From Alligator mississippiensis (Eukaryota; Chordata; Crocodylia; Alligatoridae), in assembly GCF_030867095.1 (NCBI RefSeq), contig NC_081828.1, positions 213,410,978-213,474,977 of the forward strand: a stretch of DNA of 64,000 bases, read 5' to 3'. Both the position numbers and the translations under genes were made by a program. Positions 35,073 through 46,719 of the stretch are shown piece by piece. Within the stretch, counting starts at the first letter, position 1. Every line of letters begins with the position of its first letter. The notes beneath the pieces were generated by a model, which did not search any database, was not told the DNA's origin, and was given only the letters and a program-made list of their open reading frames with translations.

Positions 35073-35079
35073 GGGTATG

Positions 35080-36170
35080 TTTCCTCCGGGAAACCAAGAA
35101 GTAATAGATGTGTTCTCCTTTTTCTTTTCTTTTTTTTTTTTTTTAAGTTGGATAATATTTTCAGTCTTCCTCAGGTGATGCTGGTAACCTTTTCAGAGCC
35201 CAGTGTAGGAAAGGCAGAGACCAGGGCTACCAACAGCATGGTACCCTTAACCTACGTGTCCCTGTCCAAGCACACACAGTATGTAGGGCGTCAGTGAGGG
35301 AAGTTCTTGAGGGCCCTGGTGAAATGGCAGCAGGAGGGGGTCTGCATGCATTGCCCCGGGTTCTCCATTGAGGAAAATTGGCCTGGCACCATAGAAATTG
35401 CAAGCGCTCCAATGGCTTATCAGTCCCTAAAGACCCAAAGAGGATGCAGCGGTGCAATTTGTCCATTGTTACAGGGAGGAAAAGAGGCAGAGGGATGGAG
35501 TGTGGGAAGGAGGGACCTGACCTGCGAGTAGAAGAAGGGGGAGATGTTCGGTTCATCTGGGTCAGAGGCTGGAGGTGGAGGAGAAGGCATGTGGGGTTGG
35601 GTTGTGTGGGGGTAATGAGCTGGGTTTCAGCCCCATTGCAAGGCTGAGGTGCTGGTCGGCTGTCTGTGGACACCAAGTGGCCTGGATGGAGTTGCAGAGC
35701 GGCTCTTGAGGTGCTCTGCGAAGCGAAGTAACAAGCCATACTGGTATGCAGACGGCCTAGTTCAGGTTGGTCCTGTGGTTATGCATGCTTGCATTGAGCC
35801 TGGGGAAGTGCAGTGCAGTTCTCAAGTCCTCCGGGTCAGATCCGTGGCAGGTGCAAGTCGGCACAGGCCCTGGGCATCAGTGGAGTTGTGCCCGGTTTCT
35901 GTCCCCTATAGACATGCCCATTTTGTTAGGACCCCTTTGTCATCATGCCTGACTTGCAGGCCAGACTCCTTGTCCCTTTGCCCCTGGATCCACCTGGGTG
36001 AAAGCTGCTTTCTCCTTGCTACCTCCTGCAAACGAGAATACCCTTGACCTCCTCTCCTGGCTTCAGTGCCTCTGAGCCCACTGCTTTGCCCGAGGAAGGA
36101 CAGTTGCCTACCACCCTAGCGATGCAGAGCTGGTCTAGGAAGAGGTCAGCAGAAAAGATGCTTACCGCTT
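35080..36170. other. Intron 1 stretch, nothing recognised
   Basis: A T-rich run at 35120-35145 is the only simple repeat. No gene or transposon is identified. Confidence 0.4.
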
Positions 36171-36182
36171 GGGCTCTACTAT

Positions 36183-36325
36183 ATCGGTATCTACCATATT
36201 GATTCGAATCTAAGACCACCTTGAATTTAAGACGTCCCCTATAAGTAAGTTCTATACATGGAAAATTTATAATGTCATTAATTTTCCATGTATAGAAACG
36301 AATGATTGGAGGGCCGTCTCTTATT
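36183..36325. repeat. Palindromic MITE-like repeat with a perfect 18-bp hairpin
   Basis: The arms ttctatacatggaaaatt (36250-36267) and its exact reverse complement (36280-36297) enclose a 12-base loop. Further out, gaatctaagaccacct on the left is loosely mirrored by gggccgtctcttattc on the right. The outer words resemble an inverted-repeat family found in crocodilians, but class is not assigned. Confidence 0.5.
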
Positions 36326-36329
36326 CATC

Positions 36330-37730
36330 CCTCCCACTGCTGCAGGGGGCCAGGCAGTGGGGAGGCAGGTGGTATGGGGAGGTCAAACAGCTTGCCTCCT
36401 GCTTTGTGCCTGCCTTCCTGCCACCTCTGCTCCTGTTTGTCCCCCAGCCTTTGCTCTCCCCGTGCTCTGCTGTGCCGGATCCGGCAGGCTCCCTCCCTCC
36501 GTGTTCTAGCCTGGGGAACTGAGCCCTGCCCTGCCCTGCAGCAGCCATGTAGTCTGCACAGCACCGCTGCAGCGCTGTGCTGGGCTGTGCACAGTGCCCT
36601 AGGCTAAAGCGTGCATGGAGCAAAGGTAAGGGGGAGAGGGGCAGGCGGGGGAGCAGAGGGTGCATGTGGCGGAGATAGCGGGGTGCAGAGGTGGTGAACG
36701 TGATCTACTGTCCTGGAGCACAGCCCAGCGTGGGAGGGAAGGAAGCAGTATTTCAGGTTTGGATAAGGGAGCTGCAGAAGGCAGGGCGCGAGGCTGCCGC
36801 AGGGTCCATCTGCGTCAGGTTGGGTCTTGCAAGTTCTTGGCTCCTTTCCTGTGCTCCGACCACATCAGCTCTCTGAAGGGGAGGAGAGTTGAGAGCTCCC
36901 CAAGCCACCATGTCATACCTCCTGACTAGCTGGGGCATCGACCCCAGAAGTGTCCCTTGTCACTATGAGGGGAAGACAGCACCTTGCTGTGCATCAGAGG
37001 TGGGCTATGGTGAATACCCCCAGAGGCACGGGCCTCTGATCCAGTGAGCTGACCAAGCAGCTAGTCCAACCCTAGCAGGTGATACCGCCACAGACACTGG
37101 CCTGATGTTAATCTAGTCCATACTGGTCTATACGGGGACTTTTTCTATATGGCACAATATAAAAAAATATATATTAATCTCTAATTAGACCCCAGTTTGC
37201 TGCACCATCACTGTAACAACAGAGACACCCCAAAGAGGCTGCCCACTTTCCTTGAAGGAGCAAGCAGCTTTTCTAGTCATAGGGGACTCTGGTTGAAATC
37301 CTTTTCCCTGGTCATTTAGCAGTGCCCTTAGCACCACCAGCCCATGGTGGTCTCTGTGAGTGAGCAAGGAGCCGGTGGTTTCTTGGCCGAAGAAGGCAGG
37401 GTGTAGCAGGTCTCTCTGATCACGTGTTTGAATGTCTGTTTTGTATTTTAATGCTCTTTTGGTGCAGTCTGATTGCCCGTTGGTTTTCCGTGGGATCCAG
37501 CGGTGTCCTAGAGGACTTGGCTGTAGGACTTGCTCTGCTTTTGGCATAAAAATTCTTGGTAGTCTCTTGGGGAGCGTGGGTAAAACCCTAGCAGGAAAGG
37601 AGGCAGGCTGAGAGGACTAGGATAGAGTAGAGCGAGATCTGTGCTGAGTTCAAGTTGTGGGAACATGTTCCAGCCTCTGTGCAGGGTGCAGAGGTGTCTG
37701 GAGCGGCATCTCGCCTGTCCATCCGGTGCC
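36330..37730. other. Intron 1 stretch, nothing recognised
   Basis: GC-rich unique sequence up to 37100, then an AT-rich piece at 37130-37180. No gene is seen. Confidence 0.35.
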
Positions 37731-37734
37731 AGAT

Positions 37735-37925
37735 CACAATCATAGAAAATGAGGGTTGGAAGGGACCTTGGGAGGTCGCATCTAGTCCAACGCCCTGCTC
37801 CAAGCAGGACCAGCCTTAACTACATCATTCCAGCTGAGGTTTTGTCCAGTCTGGTGTTAAAAACCTCCAAGGATGCAGACTCCACAGCTTCTCTGGGTAA
37901 CTTGTTGCAGTGCTTTGTGATCACT
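37735..37925 (-). mobile_element. CR1 LINE 3' end, antisense
   Basis: The order atgagggttggaagggacct, catctagtccaacgccctgc, tccaagcaggaccagcctta and tccaaggatgcagactccac is the reverse of a CR1 3' end. Confidence 0.85.
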
Positions 37926-37929
37926 TGGG

Positions 37930-39360
37930 ATATTGTGGGACTTTCACATAACCACAGATGGGGTCTGAACCCTTGTTCCTGAGCACCCCGGGCTCTGCAG
38001 GGTGCCTGTGGGTCCTCTTGGGATTAGTGGACTTCGATGTTTCACCTCCCGGGTCTGTTATAAGAAGTTTTCACTGGGCTGTAGGATGCCCCAGACCCAT
38101 GCACCCTGGCACCCAACAGGGGCTGTCCAGGAGGCACGAGGGCTTGCCCCATCTCTTCCCATCCCATGAACTTAACGAGTTGCAGTCGTGTCTCTGCTGT
38201 TTAATTGCTGTTTCTGGTAACTCATTTCATAATGCTAACTGGCAGCTGCGCTTTCTTTCAGCAGATGGCTTTAATAACTCCCCCCCCTTTCCCCCTGGTT
38301 GAATGCGTTAAACTCTTCCCTCCCTCCCACCAACTATTTAAAGTATAACATAGTTACCCAACATAATAGAGTTATTAAGATTCCCGTTAACTTCTCTGCC
38401 GATCTGGGCACGCTGTAGCGTTTCAACGGCCGAGTCAACTCAGGCCAATGGCTGGATAGGGAGAAAGTCTGGCGTTGGTCCCACCAGCAGAAATGCCAGC
38501 AGGGCTGTTGGATCAAACGCAGGACGTGCAGCGATCTCAGGGGTCCCTGACTGCTAGGAAAGAGTGCCAGGAACATGCTTGCTCTTACTCTTTCTTGCTT
38601 TGTCTTCATGTAGAGTTGAGCCAAAGCCAAGCGTTGGGCTTGGATGCTGATTTAGTGTTTCTCGTTCCTTCCCCATCACCTGTTCTTACCTACAAGCGGA
38701 GCATGCCTATGTTCATCCTTTGGCAGCGATTTGGGCTTGGCTCGGTGCTGGTAGCTTGGGATTTGCACCAGAGCAAAGAGGGAGAGCGAGTGTCAGCAAT
38801 AAAACCAGCGATGCTGATGTTCTGGGATGAATTAAGTTGAGTGGCAACAGCTGGATTTCTAACAATAAATAAGTTAAAAGTAGCCTCTCTCTCCACTTTG
38901 TTGCTATGGACTGCAGGCCTGGAACGAACCGCTCTCGAGGCTTTCCAAGTCGTGATGAGGCACGTTGGCAGAGACTTGCGGGCTGAAGGTCACTGCTCCT
39001 TTCCGAGCTCAGGATTTTGGTCTCGGAGGCTGTCATTTCCGAGAGCGGTTTTGCTGACGGGGCGAGACGTTGGTAGAGCCCAGTGTGGTGGAAATCCGGG
39101 TAGGTGTTCGTGGCATGGAGCGGAGAAATAGTCTCCCCCCTGCTGAAGACGGGCCCAGCCAGCTTCTACTTCGCAAGGGTTGTTGCTGCCAGATGTTTGC
39201 TTTATGGCCCAGATGGAGGGTCCTCCATGCCAGGGCTGCTTTTGTTCCTGCCGAGCAAGAGACTAAACAAAAGGAGCAGACGAGGCATACCAGGAGCGCT
39301 GGCCAGGACTTGGACGTCAGCAAAGTCCTGGTTGTGTTAGCGGGGGGGAGCAGGTTATCG
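37930..39360. other. Intron 1 stretch, nothing recognised
   Basis: Unique sequence; a short C-run at 38281 and an AT-rich piece near 38330-38390. No gene is identified. Confidence 0.35.
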
Positions 39361-39366
39361 GGCCGT

Positions 39367-39530
39367 CTCATAGATTCATGGACATTCGGGCTGGAAGGGA
39401 CCTCGGAGGATCATCGAGTCCAGCCCCCTTCCCTAGGAGCAGGAAGTCAGCAGGGATCATAGGATCCCAGCAAGATAGACATCCAAATGTCTCTTGAAGG
39501 CATTCAAAGTAGGTGCTTGAACCACCTCTT
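39367..39530 (-). mobile_element. CR1 LINE 3' end, crocodilian-type, antisense
   Basis: The order tcatagattcatggacattc, gggctggaagggacctcgga, ggatcatcgagtccagcccc, ggatcataggatcccagcaa and aagtaggtgcttgaaccacc matches a CR1 subfamily I know from alligator sequences. It is one of the best clues to the organism. Confidence 0.8.
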
Positions 39531-40295
39531 TCTGTTCAGATTCAGCATCTTCCTGGAAGATGGGCTTCAGTTCGGGGATCAAATGTCCAGCCCAGTGCTA
39601 GATTCCCGGGACGGAGTTGGAAGGACCTGTCTTTATTGAGCTAGGTCAACACGGGGATAAAACCCATCCCTTCTGGCCTCCAAATGGAGGAGCTTGCAGG
39701 GGGACTGCATAGGGCATCACTTGTCTGTCATGGGTGCCTTGAGTCCAGCCAGCCCAAGGGTCTCATTCTGCAAAGCATTGGGATGTGGACTCAACGAGGG
39801 GAGAACTCCAAACCTTGGTTGAATGGGGCCATCGTAGCCCTGTCGTGGTGTTGGCTCGATGCAGAGGAATAAGGAGTGAGAGAGGAAAGCACCGGACAGC
39901 CATAAAGAGCAACCCTCCTGCTGCAGAATAAACCTTAAGCCCCCAGCAAGATGCAGCCAAGACATGGCTAGGGCTGGGATTGATTAGTGCAGCCAGGCGG
40001 GGGTGAAGTGTGGGCGAAAGGTTGCAGATTTAGCACACGCAGAATGAATTGATTTGAGCTTTTAAAATGCAGCCTCTGACTCGAAGCAGGCGCTTTGGGG
40101 AGTGCGGCCATCATGAATAGCCTGGTGAGCAAGGGAGCATCGGGAAAGGAGAGGAACCCGGCCCGTGACACAGATGCAGTGCCCATACCTGTTTCAGTGG
40201 CCTGTGGTTTGCACAGCACCTCGAACACTAACAGCAGAGCACGCGCAGTAGTACTACAGCCACCAAGCTGCATTTCCTGCACCCAGTAGAGTCAA

Positions 40296-40358
40296 CCCCA
40301 TGCATCAGGAGTCATGAGTTGGGCCCCCCATGCATCAGGAGTCATGGGTTGGGCCCTG
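40296..40358. repeat. Short tandem duplication, 2 units of about 30 bp
   Basis: The unit ccatgcatcaggagtcatg followed by agttgggcc or ggttgggcc occurs twice in direct order, with a third partial start (gcatcagtaggag). Confidence 0.8.
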
Positions 40359-40519
40359 CATCAGTAGGAGATTCTTAATCATTACTTTGGGGTTTTGTTC
40401 AGGTTCAGACTTTGAATCGTTTTGGTGCTCTTGGTGCTTTCTAAAGGAAAGCAGAGATGCTTAGGCATTAGCTGGAATCCAGGGCTTTTTAGCAGGACTC
40501 CAAACAGTTGGAGATTCAC

Positions 40520-41022
40520 GATTAGACGGCATGACCTGGAGTGCTATGACTAGTTATGGGTACCACATGTGATGACAGACATGGATGAGTGGGAGAAAGC
40601 CTAGAAGGAAACAAAAGTAGTGATTTAGAGGTGTAGAAACATACCCTGGGAGGAAAGTCTGGAAAAATCAGGATGTTTTAGCTTGAGGAAAGAAAGCCTG
40701 GGGGGTAGAGGAAATTTGATCACAATCTTCCAATAATGAAGATGATCAAGCGTTCTCTTTAGTCACTGGGGACTGAATAAGTAATGGGTTTAAATTATAG
40801 CAAGAGAGGTTCAGGGTAGCTGTTAGGAAGAACTGAGGGTGGTTAAGTGCTGGAACAGATTACCGAGAGGGGCTGGGGAGCTTCCATCCCTGCAACTGTT
40901 TAAGAGCAGGTAAGACCAGCCCTTGGCTGCAATGATTTAGACAAGGGTGTTGCTGCCAGGAGAGGGGACTGGACTATCGGGGACCTCCTGAGCTCCTTCC
41001 AGCTCTACTTTTCGGCGATTGC
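40520..41022 (+). mobile_element. CR1 LINE 3' region, sense
   Basis: In order: agttatgggtaccacatgtg, cctgggaggaaagtctggaa, cttgaggaaagaaagcctgg, cacaatcttccaataatgaa, gttcagggtagctgttagga, aagtgctggaacagattacc, tgtttaagagcaggtaagac, then ggggacctcctgagctcctt. This is the CR1 3' UTR-proximal region, about 500 bp, diverged. Confidence 0.8.
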
Positions 41023-41429
41023 CAGAGCTGACAGCACTGCGGGTACCTGAGTGAGCCTTTCCTTGGCCCCCACTCCGAGAAAGGATGGGAAATATTTATT
41101 TTCCAAGTGCCGAGTCTGGACTGTGCACCGGCGCGGCCCATCCTTCATTGACTGCGGAGTGGAACGTGGCAGCATTTCCGAGGGGAGACCTGGATCCACG
41201 GAGTGGGCTCAGATGTCTGCGCCTGCTTTGCGCTCCAGGATTTAGCGCTGTGCATGTCGAGAATGGGGCCAGGAGTGTACCCCAGAAACTCTTTGAGCCT
41301 TTGGTCTATAATGAGATGTTCTCCTTTCTCCCTTTGCAAACTGCCAGGGCAGAGCATGTGGCTGGGAGCGTGCCCTGGTCTTCACGACTGGAAGTTGCTG
41401 TGTTGATCAACCTTATAAGGGCTGGATCC

Positions 41430-41515
41430 CTAGCAGGCTTAGATGGGCTTAGCTTCATGGGCTTCAATGGAGCGAGGCTGATTTACATTGGCAGAGGACT
41501 GAGGAGCACGAGTGC
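41430..41515 (+). repeat. Ancient amniote repeat fragment
   Basis: The segment cttcatgggcttcaatggag followed by cgaggctgatttacattggc follows an old interspersed repeat common in amniotes (cattgacttcaatggagct...gatttacacc). A related copy lies at 56430. Confidence 0.4.
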
Positions 41516-41519
41516 CGGG

Positions 41520-42640
41520 AAGCATGTGAGTGATGGTAGCTCAGGAGTAGAAAAAAGAGGTGCAAAAGAGATCTTGATGGAGTCATGGAGGGTCAGGAGA
41601 CCTTCCTCTCTACCAACAAGTCATGTCTACTCGTTCCCACTCGCACGTGCCCGTTCCTGGCGTGTGGATAGAGCAGATGGCATAGAGGGTCCCTGCGTGT
41701 GGCCCCGGTGCCATTTTTGCTCTCGAGGGGCTGTGAATGGGGCCGGTCTCTCAAGAGCAGTGCCCACCTTGGCAAGCAGGTAATACAACGACCCACTCGG
41801 GGGGTGCCAGAGCGGTGGTTGCAAAAAGCCGGGCATCCCCGAGATGGCAGCAGCATGAGGGCGGCTTCTGCATGTTGTTTCCTTCCCAGTGTGCCAGAGA
41901 TGGGTTTAATTTCTTCGTGAGGGTTTTTATTTATGCAGGGACACGCATTCAGGTAGACAGTCTTTCTCCAAACTGACCTAGCCTCCCAGGTGCCTTCCTG
42001 GCAAGCCATCTCTATCTCAGATTCTCCTAACGGGCAAACAGATGCATATTTTAATAATGACGCAGCACCACGTACGTTGGCAGCACTCGGCTACTTAAGA
42101 AATTACCCTTGTAGCTTTTCAGTGCAGAGCGATCTGCACGTCCCACCTGCTTGTAACCCTGGAGTCGAAACCGGAGTCGTCCATCAGCAGCAAGGAGGTT
42201 TGGCACCTTCTTCTAAAAATGTCTTGCCAGTCTGGTTGTCTTCTCCACTGTTGCAGGTGGCTGGATCGCACCGGCAGCGTGATCTACACATGCAGCAGGA
42301 TCTTTAAATGTCCCCTGTGAAAACTGGTGTCCTCCTAAGTTCTGGCATTATCAACAAAGCGCGGGAATTTCATGCCTCCTGCACCTCTTCTTGTCCACTT
42401 GCATCCCTCCAGTAAACGTAGCAGAGAGATGGTAACGAAGAGCAAAGCGTTGTTCTTGCCCAGGGGCTTTGTGCACAGATCCAGTGCATGGATCTCTTCC
42501 AAGTCCCTTTTGCACGGAGCGGGGTGGAGAAAGCAGACACAGAGTACTGGCTCTCTTCCCCCATCTTCGGGGAGAGATCCTCGTCTTCAAACTACAGCTG
42601 GTGAGAAGGGATTATTTTTGTTCCCGTCAGGAATTTTTTT
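41520..42640. other. Intron 1 stretch, nothing recognised
   Basis: Unique sequence. The open frames crossing 41.0-42.0 kb on both strands have no domain and no splice support. Confidence 0.35.
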
Positions 42641-42839
42641 TTAAATTAAAAAAGGTTTTAGTCTGAACACTGACATATTTTTTTTTTTTTTTGAGTTTTC
42701 TTTCTCTTTGGCAAAAGAACAAAGCAGTTTCCCACTGAAATGTCTGTTTGGACGGAAAAGTCATTTTTGTATTTAAAGATGAAATGAGAAACATCAGCTA
42801 GCTCTACTTAGCATTGTCTCTGTTTGACAGAAGAAGGAC

Positions 42840-43080
42840 TAGGGGTAGATGGAGGAGGCACTAGACGGCGAGTCTGGACTCCTGGTTTCCCATCCCAGCT
42901 CCGCCGCGGAGCTGCTGTGTGAACTTGGCCCCTCTGCACTTCTGTTTTTGCTTCTCCCACTCTCTCTACCTGTTCTGCTTTTTTAAAGAGCATGCTGCAT
43001 GGGTGGAGATTGTGTTAATCGGTACAGCACCTTGCACAAGCACTTTTAGGCACTGCTGTAATGACAGGAAAATACGTAGT
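42840..43080 (+). repeat. MIR-type SINE
   Basis: The order ggcgagtctggactcctggt, ttcccatcccagctccgccg, gagctgctgtgtgaacttgg and cacttctgtttttgcttctc follows the sense MIR consensus; the far end (acagcaccttgcacaagc) is also present. Confidence 0.7.
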
Positions 43081-43850
43081 AAAAGGCCCTCGGTTCTGGC
43101 CTAGGCAGCTGTTCCTGAGCTGGAACATGAGAGGCCTCATCGAGGTTTTGACTGTCTTGGGTGCTGCTGTAGATTAAAACATGTTGAGACGGGCACATTT
43201 CACAGAGAAGTATTTGCGGTAGAAGAACAAGCATGTGGCTCCCAGGAGCTGGAAGGCATGCTCAGATTAGGAATAAGAGGCAAATATTGAATAGCAAAGA
43301 GAGCAGAGCATTAAAACAACTTTTAACTCGGTCTGCGGTGGCTGCTGTCACGTCAGCGAGGGGAGAGGACCGATACAGCAGCAGCTGATCGCATCGCAGT
43401 GCTCGGCACTGCAGCAGCCAGTGCTGCCCCAGGTGTCCCACGGCTGCCTCGGGCGCGGAGTTGGCAGGTTGCATCGTGGCTTGCAGGTGTTTAAGCCAAG
43501 ACTGGCTGCCTTTCTAAAAGACGTGGTATCACTCGAACAAAAGGGATGGGTTTGGGGCCAGAATGATGGAGGTGAGGCTCTCTGACCACAGGCTACGCAG
43601 GGCAGAGGATCATAGTCCTATAACTTTTTATTCCTAGTATTTCTTTTCTTCCCTTCTGTGCTGCCCTGGCTCTGCGCTCTGTCAAATGGCAGATTCTTAG
43701 GACGGCTCTTTCTTGCTGGGCACAAATATTGCAGGTCCTGCCCCAAAGCTGTAAGGCTTTTTCTCGGGTCTCTTGACCTTGTGGAAATAAGTTTAACCAG
43801 GTCTCTTACTTGACTAAGAGGAGAGACAGAGAGAAAGAGAAGAGAAAAGA

Positions 43851-44243
43851 TGCTGAAGCTGTGTGTTTCAAAATGTTCTAAGATAAGGAAAAACCTTCAT
43901 GCCTTGTTTTGTCTTGATATGTTAATCTCTGTGTGCAGATGTTAACCTCCTCCTTTCCAGGAACCAGAAACTGATAGCTGTTCCCAAAACACAGTGTGTT
44001 TGCTAAATAAGCAAACCACTTACATGTGACAAACGAATGATCAACTTCTTCCTGTTTCTTCAAGGTTGCTGTCTGAACCAGGCATCTTTTCTCGCTGTCT
44101 AAAGTATAAATACACTTGTAAACTTGTAGAGTTCAGAGTTTCTTTGAGAGCCCTCCTTGTGATCACTTGTATAGCTCCAAATAAACCAAGATGGCTCTGC
44201 CAATTCTGATACAACCACAATGCGAAGTTTGATTTCTTCCACA
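43851..44243 (+). mobile_element. Possible solo LTR of an endogenous retrovirus (fossil)
   Basis: About 390 bp starting TG and ending CA, with a TATA-type box (gtataaatac near 44105) and a polyadenylation signal (aataaa near 44180) in the order and spacing of a retroviral LTR. No internal coding region adjoins it, so it would be a solo LTR. Ends and target duplication are not certain, and the family is not assigned. Confidence 0.35.
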
Positions 44244-44249
44244 ACCTTT

Positions 44250-45120
44250 ACTGCTCAAGGAGACGGTCAGTGCAGATGGCTTTCTCATCCTTTGAGAGAG
44301 GGACAGTTCGCTCTGTTCTCCTGCCTGGGGCTGCTACACCAGAGCAGCTATGCCACTTGAATTTTTCCAGGTGATGCCTCCCCCCCCGGAAATAAAAAAA
44401 TAAATAAAAGAGGAATAACTTAAGTCACCATGAAGAGAACCATGATCAAGCCAAACAGCTTCATGTAGCGTAATGCACTAATTGCCTTGAAAAGGCTTGC
44501 CAGTTGGACTGGCAGCATCGAGCACTTGGGAGAGATGGTTGCAAGGACCGGCTCTGTCCGAGAGCGGAGAGGCAATCGGGCCTGGTACGCTTCCAATTAG
44601 CAGCAGAGCACCCACTGACTTTAATGGATACGGGAGCCCACGCCATCCAGACGGGCGGCTCGGGGAACCAGACTTGATTCGTGCAGCTGAGTAACATCTG
44701 CCACGTTCTCCATTAGCGGGAGAAGCAGCTATTGATTTGTTCCGATGTTTTGCTGACCCTGCTGAAGAGAGAAGCTGAGTTATCCTGATCTATGGCAATG
44801 CAAGAAAACCACCCCACTTGCTGCCTTTTACCTTCCACGCTGTTATTTCCATAGGTGCCAAACCAGAATATTCTTCTTGCTAAGGGCCGTCTCATCTCAT
44901 TCTTCATGGTGTCGCGAGTCGGGAGGAAATGCTGCTTGCTGGGGATTGTGGCTGGTTTGTACTATTCAAAGTTTGTAGCGTTCCCACTGTCGGGAGCTGG
45001 GATGAAAGCAGACCCACCTCGGTGTCTTTGGACTGGGAGAAGGTGGCAGGACCTTCTGGAAGGTTTTTTTTTTTTTGGGGGGGGGGGGGGGACCCTGATA
45101 CTGCAGTGCTGGAGTAAAAG
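44250..45120. other. Intron 1 stretch, nothing recognised but a T/G run
   Basis: Bases 45065-45092 are a T-run followed by a long G-run. An A-rich simple piece lies at 44390-44410. No gene is seen. Confidence 0.35.
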
Positions 45121-45129
45121 CTCAAATTG

Positions 45130-45330
45130 ACCATGCTGGATTAGGACCCAGACCCACCCAGTCCAGTACCTTGTCCCTGACGGCGACCAGCCTATTTGGA
45201 CAAACCTTTTCCAAACACTGCCATCTGCGAGGGGATGAAGCCTGGAGGGTTGGCTATGCTCCTTGGTGGCTTGGTGGGGCTCTGTAATAAACCTGCCTGG
45301 CACGACCTGTACAGATGCAGAGACCACCCG
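45130..45330. repeat. Possible old LINE fragment
   Basis: The words catgctggattaggacccag and agtccagtaccttgtccctg resemble an interspersed repeat ('tgctggatcagaccc...agtccagtatcctgtc') common in reptiles. Family and orientation are uncertain. Confidence 0.3.
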
Positions 45331-45420
45331 CAACGTCCACTTCCTAAACCAGATGGAAACCCACAATTTTGCGTGGATTTTCAATGTCCGTTGTTTGAAG
45401 AGTATTAGTTATACAGGGTC

Positions 45421-46270
45421 CAGGGCTGTGCAAAACAGTTATGTTTCGTTTTGGATTCGGCGTTTCGGATCGCTGTCCTGTTCTGATGTTATCCAAATCT
45501 CTTTCTGAGTTTCAACAGTGTTTGAGCCATAGGCTATAATGGGGAATCACTAAAATGCCTGTAACTTTGTCATTTCTTGCCCGATTCAGATAAAAAGTGC
45601 AGGGATGGTAGCCCCTTCTGAGGGCATGTCGAGTGCCAAGTTTCAACGAGGTAGATGCAGGGTTTTTTGGGAATCTTCATCTCAAACTGTTCAGAGCAAA
45701 ACTAATATCAGTTGTTGGCAGCGGCTGTGTGCTGTCATCCTGCACGCAGATCCGGGGCCCGACCCCCTGGGAGGAGTTTGGCACAGCCCCACAGCCTCCT
45801 GGGGGACATGGGCCTCCGGATCTGTGTGTGGGATGATGACATGCTGCCAGCTGGGGCCAGCGCCAGCACTGGGTTCTTCCCAGGTCCGTGCTGGGCAGAC
45901 TCGGGTGCTGGCACTGTCCCCAGCTGGCATTGGCAGCATGCTGCCATCCACAGGAAAAAGAAAAAGCCCCGCACTCACTGGCTGCTGCAGCAGTGGCGAC
46001 TGGGGGCTCGTGGCAGAGCCCCCCCCCATGCAGTGGAGGGCAGTGGGGATTGCCGCACCCCACATGGCAGCTGCCCCGTGAATGGGTGAGAGCAGTCCTT
46101 CCCGCCCTCTTCCCCCTCCCTCTCCTTAGTTTTTTGTTTCCCTGCAAGCCCAGCTCCGAAATTCTCCAAAACACTTCTGAAATGTTTCGGAGCCTTCCTT
46201 TTCAATTCGGATTCGGTGTTTCGGGCACCGAAATGGCCCAAAACCGCTGCCAAAATTTTGCAAAGCCCTA
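45421..46270. mobile_element. Foldback hAT-like non-autonomous transposon, about 850 bp
   Basis: The left end is cagggctgtgcaaaac; the right end, on the other strand, is tagggctttgcaaaatt. Both ends run into ttcgg-rich sequence (gttttggattcggcgtttcg on the left; aattcggattcggtgtttcg on the right). The interior is itself an imperfect palindrome: a ctgccagctggggccagcgc segment near 45843 pairs with a ccccagctggcattggcagc segment near 45920. Flanking octamers acagggtc and atagggag agree at 5 of 8 bases, a weak sign of a target duplication. Open frames on both strands here are mirror effects of the palindrome. Confidence 0.6.
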
Positions 46271-46719
46271 ATAGGGAGGTATTCAGAAAATACCCTGGTT
46301 TGTGTTGGCGGGGGGCCAGGAGCTAGCTATGCATTTTATCCCATGACTATTAAATACAAAATGTGGAAACACCTTTGGAGCAGAACCCAGCACCCCTTTC
46401 CCTTCCCTTCCTTTCCCTTCCAAGGCAGCACCACTGAAACACAATCCCTCTGCCTTGCTCCTCTGTCTGAGGCTGCGGGGCCAGCTTTACAGTATGCCAG
46501 CTGCCTTAGTCATCCAGCAGGCTTAGGTTTTGTCCCTTCGGGCTGAAAAGACTTAGAGGCTCAGACAAAAGAGACCTCTGTTTTCCCAGTCCCTCTTTTA
46601 ACAGGCTGCAGTGTCAGCTGCTTGGGCAGCCTTCTTGAGTCATAGCCTCCTCCCTCCCTCCATGCCAGCCTGGCCCCGGGAGATGTACCTAAACCTAAAA
46701 ATGCTCGAATACCCTGCCA

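Noticed and set aside
45605-46174. Overlapping 120-165 codon frames on both strands
   Set aside because: They lie inside the foldback element; the similar frames on opposite strands are a mirror effect of its palindrome.
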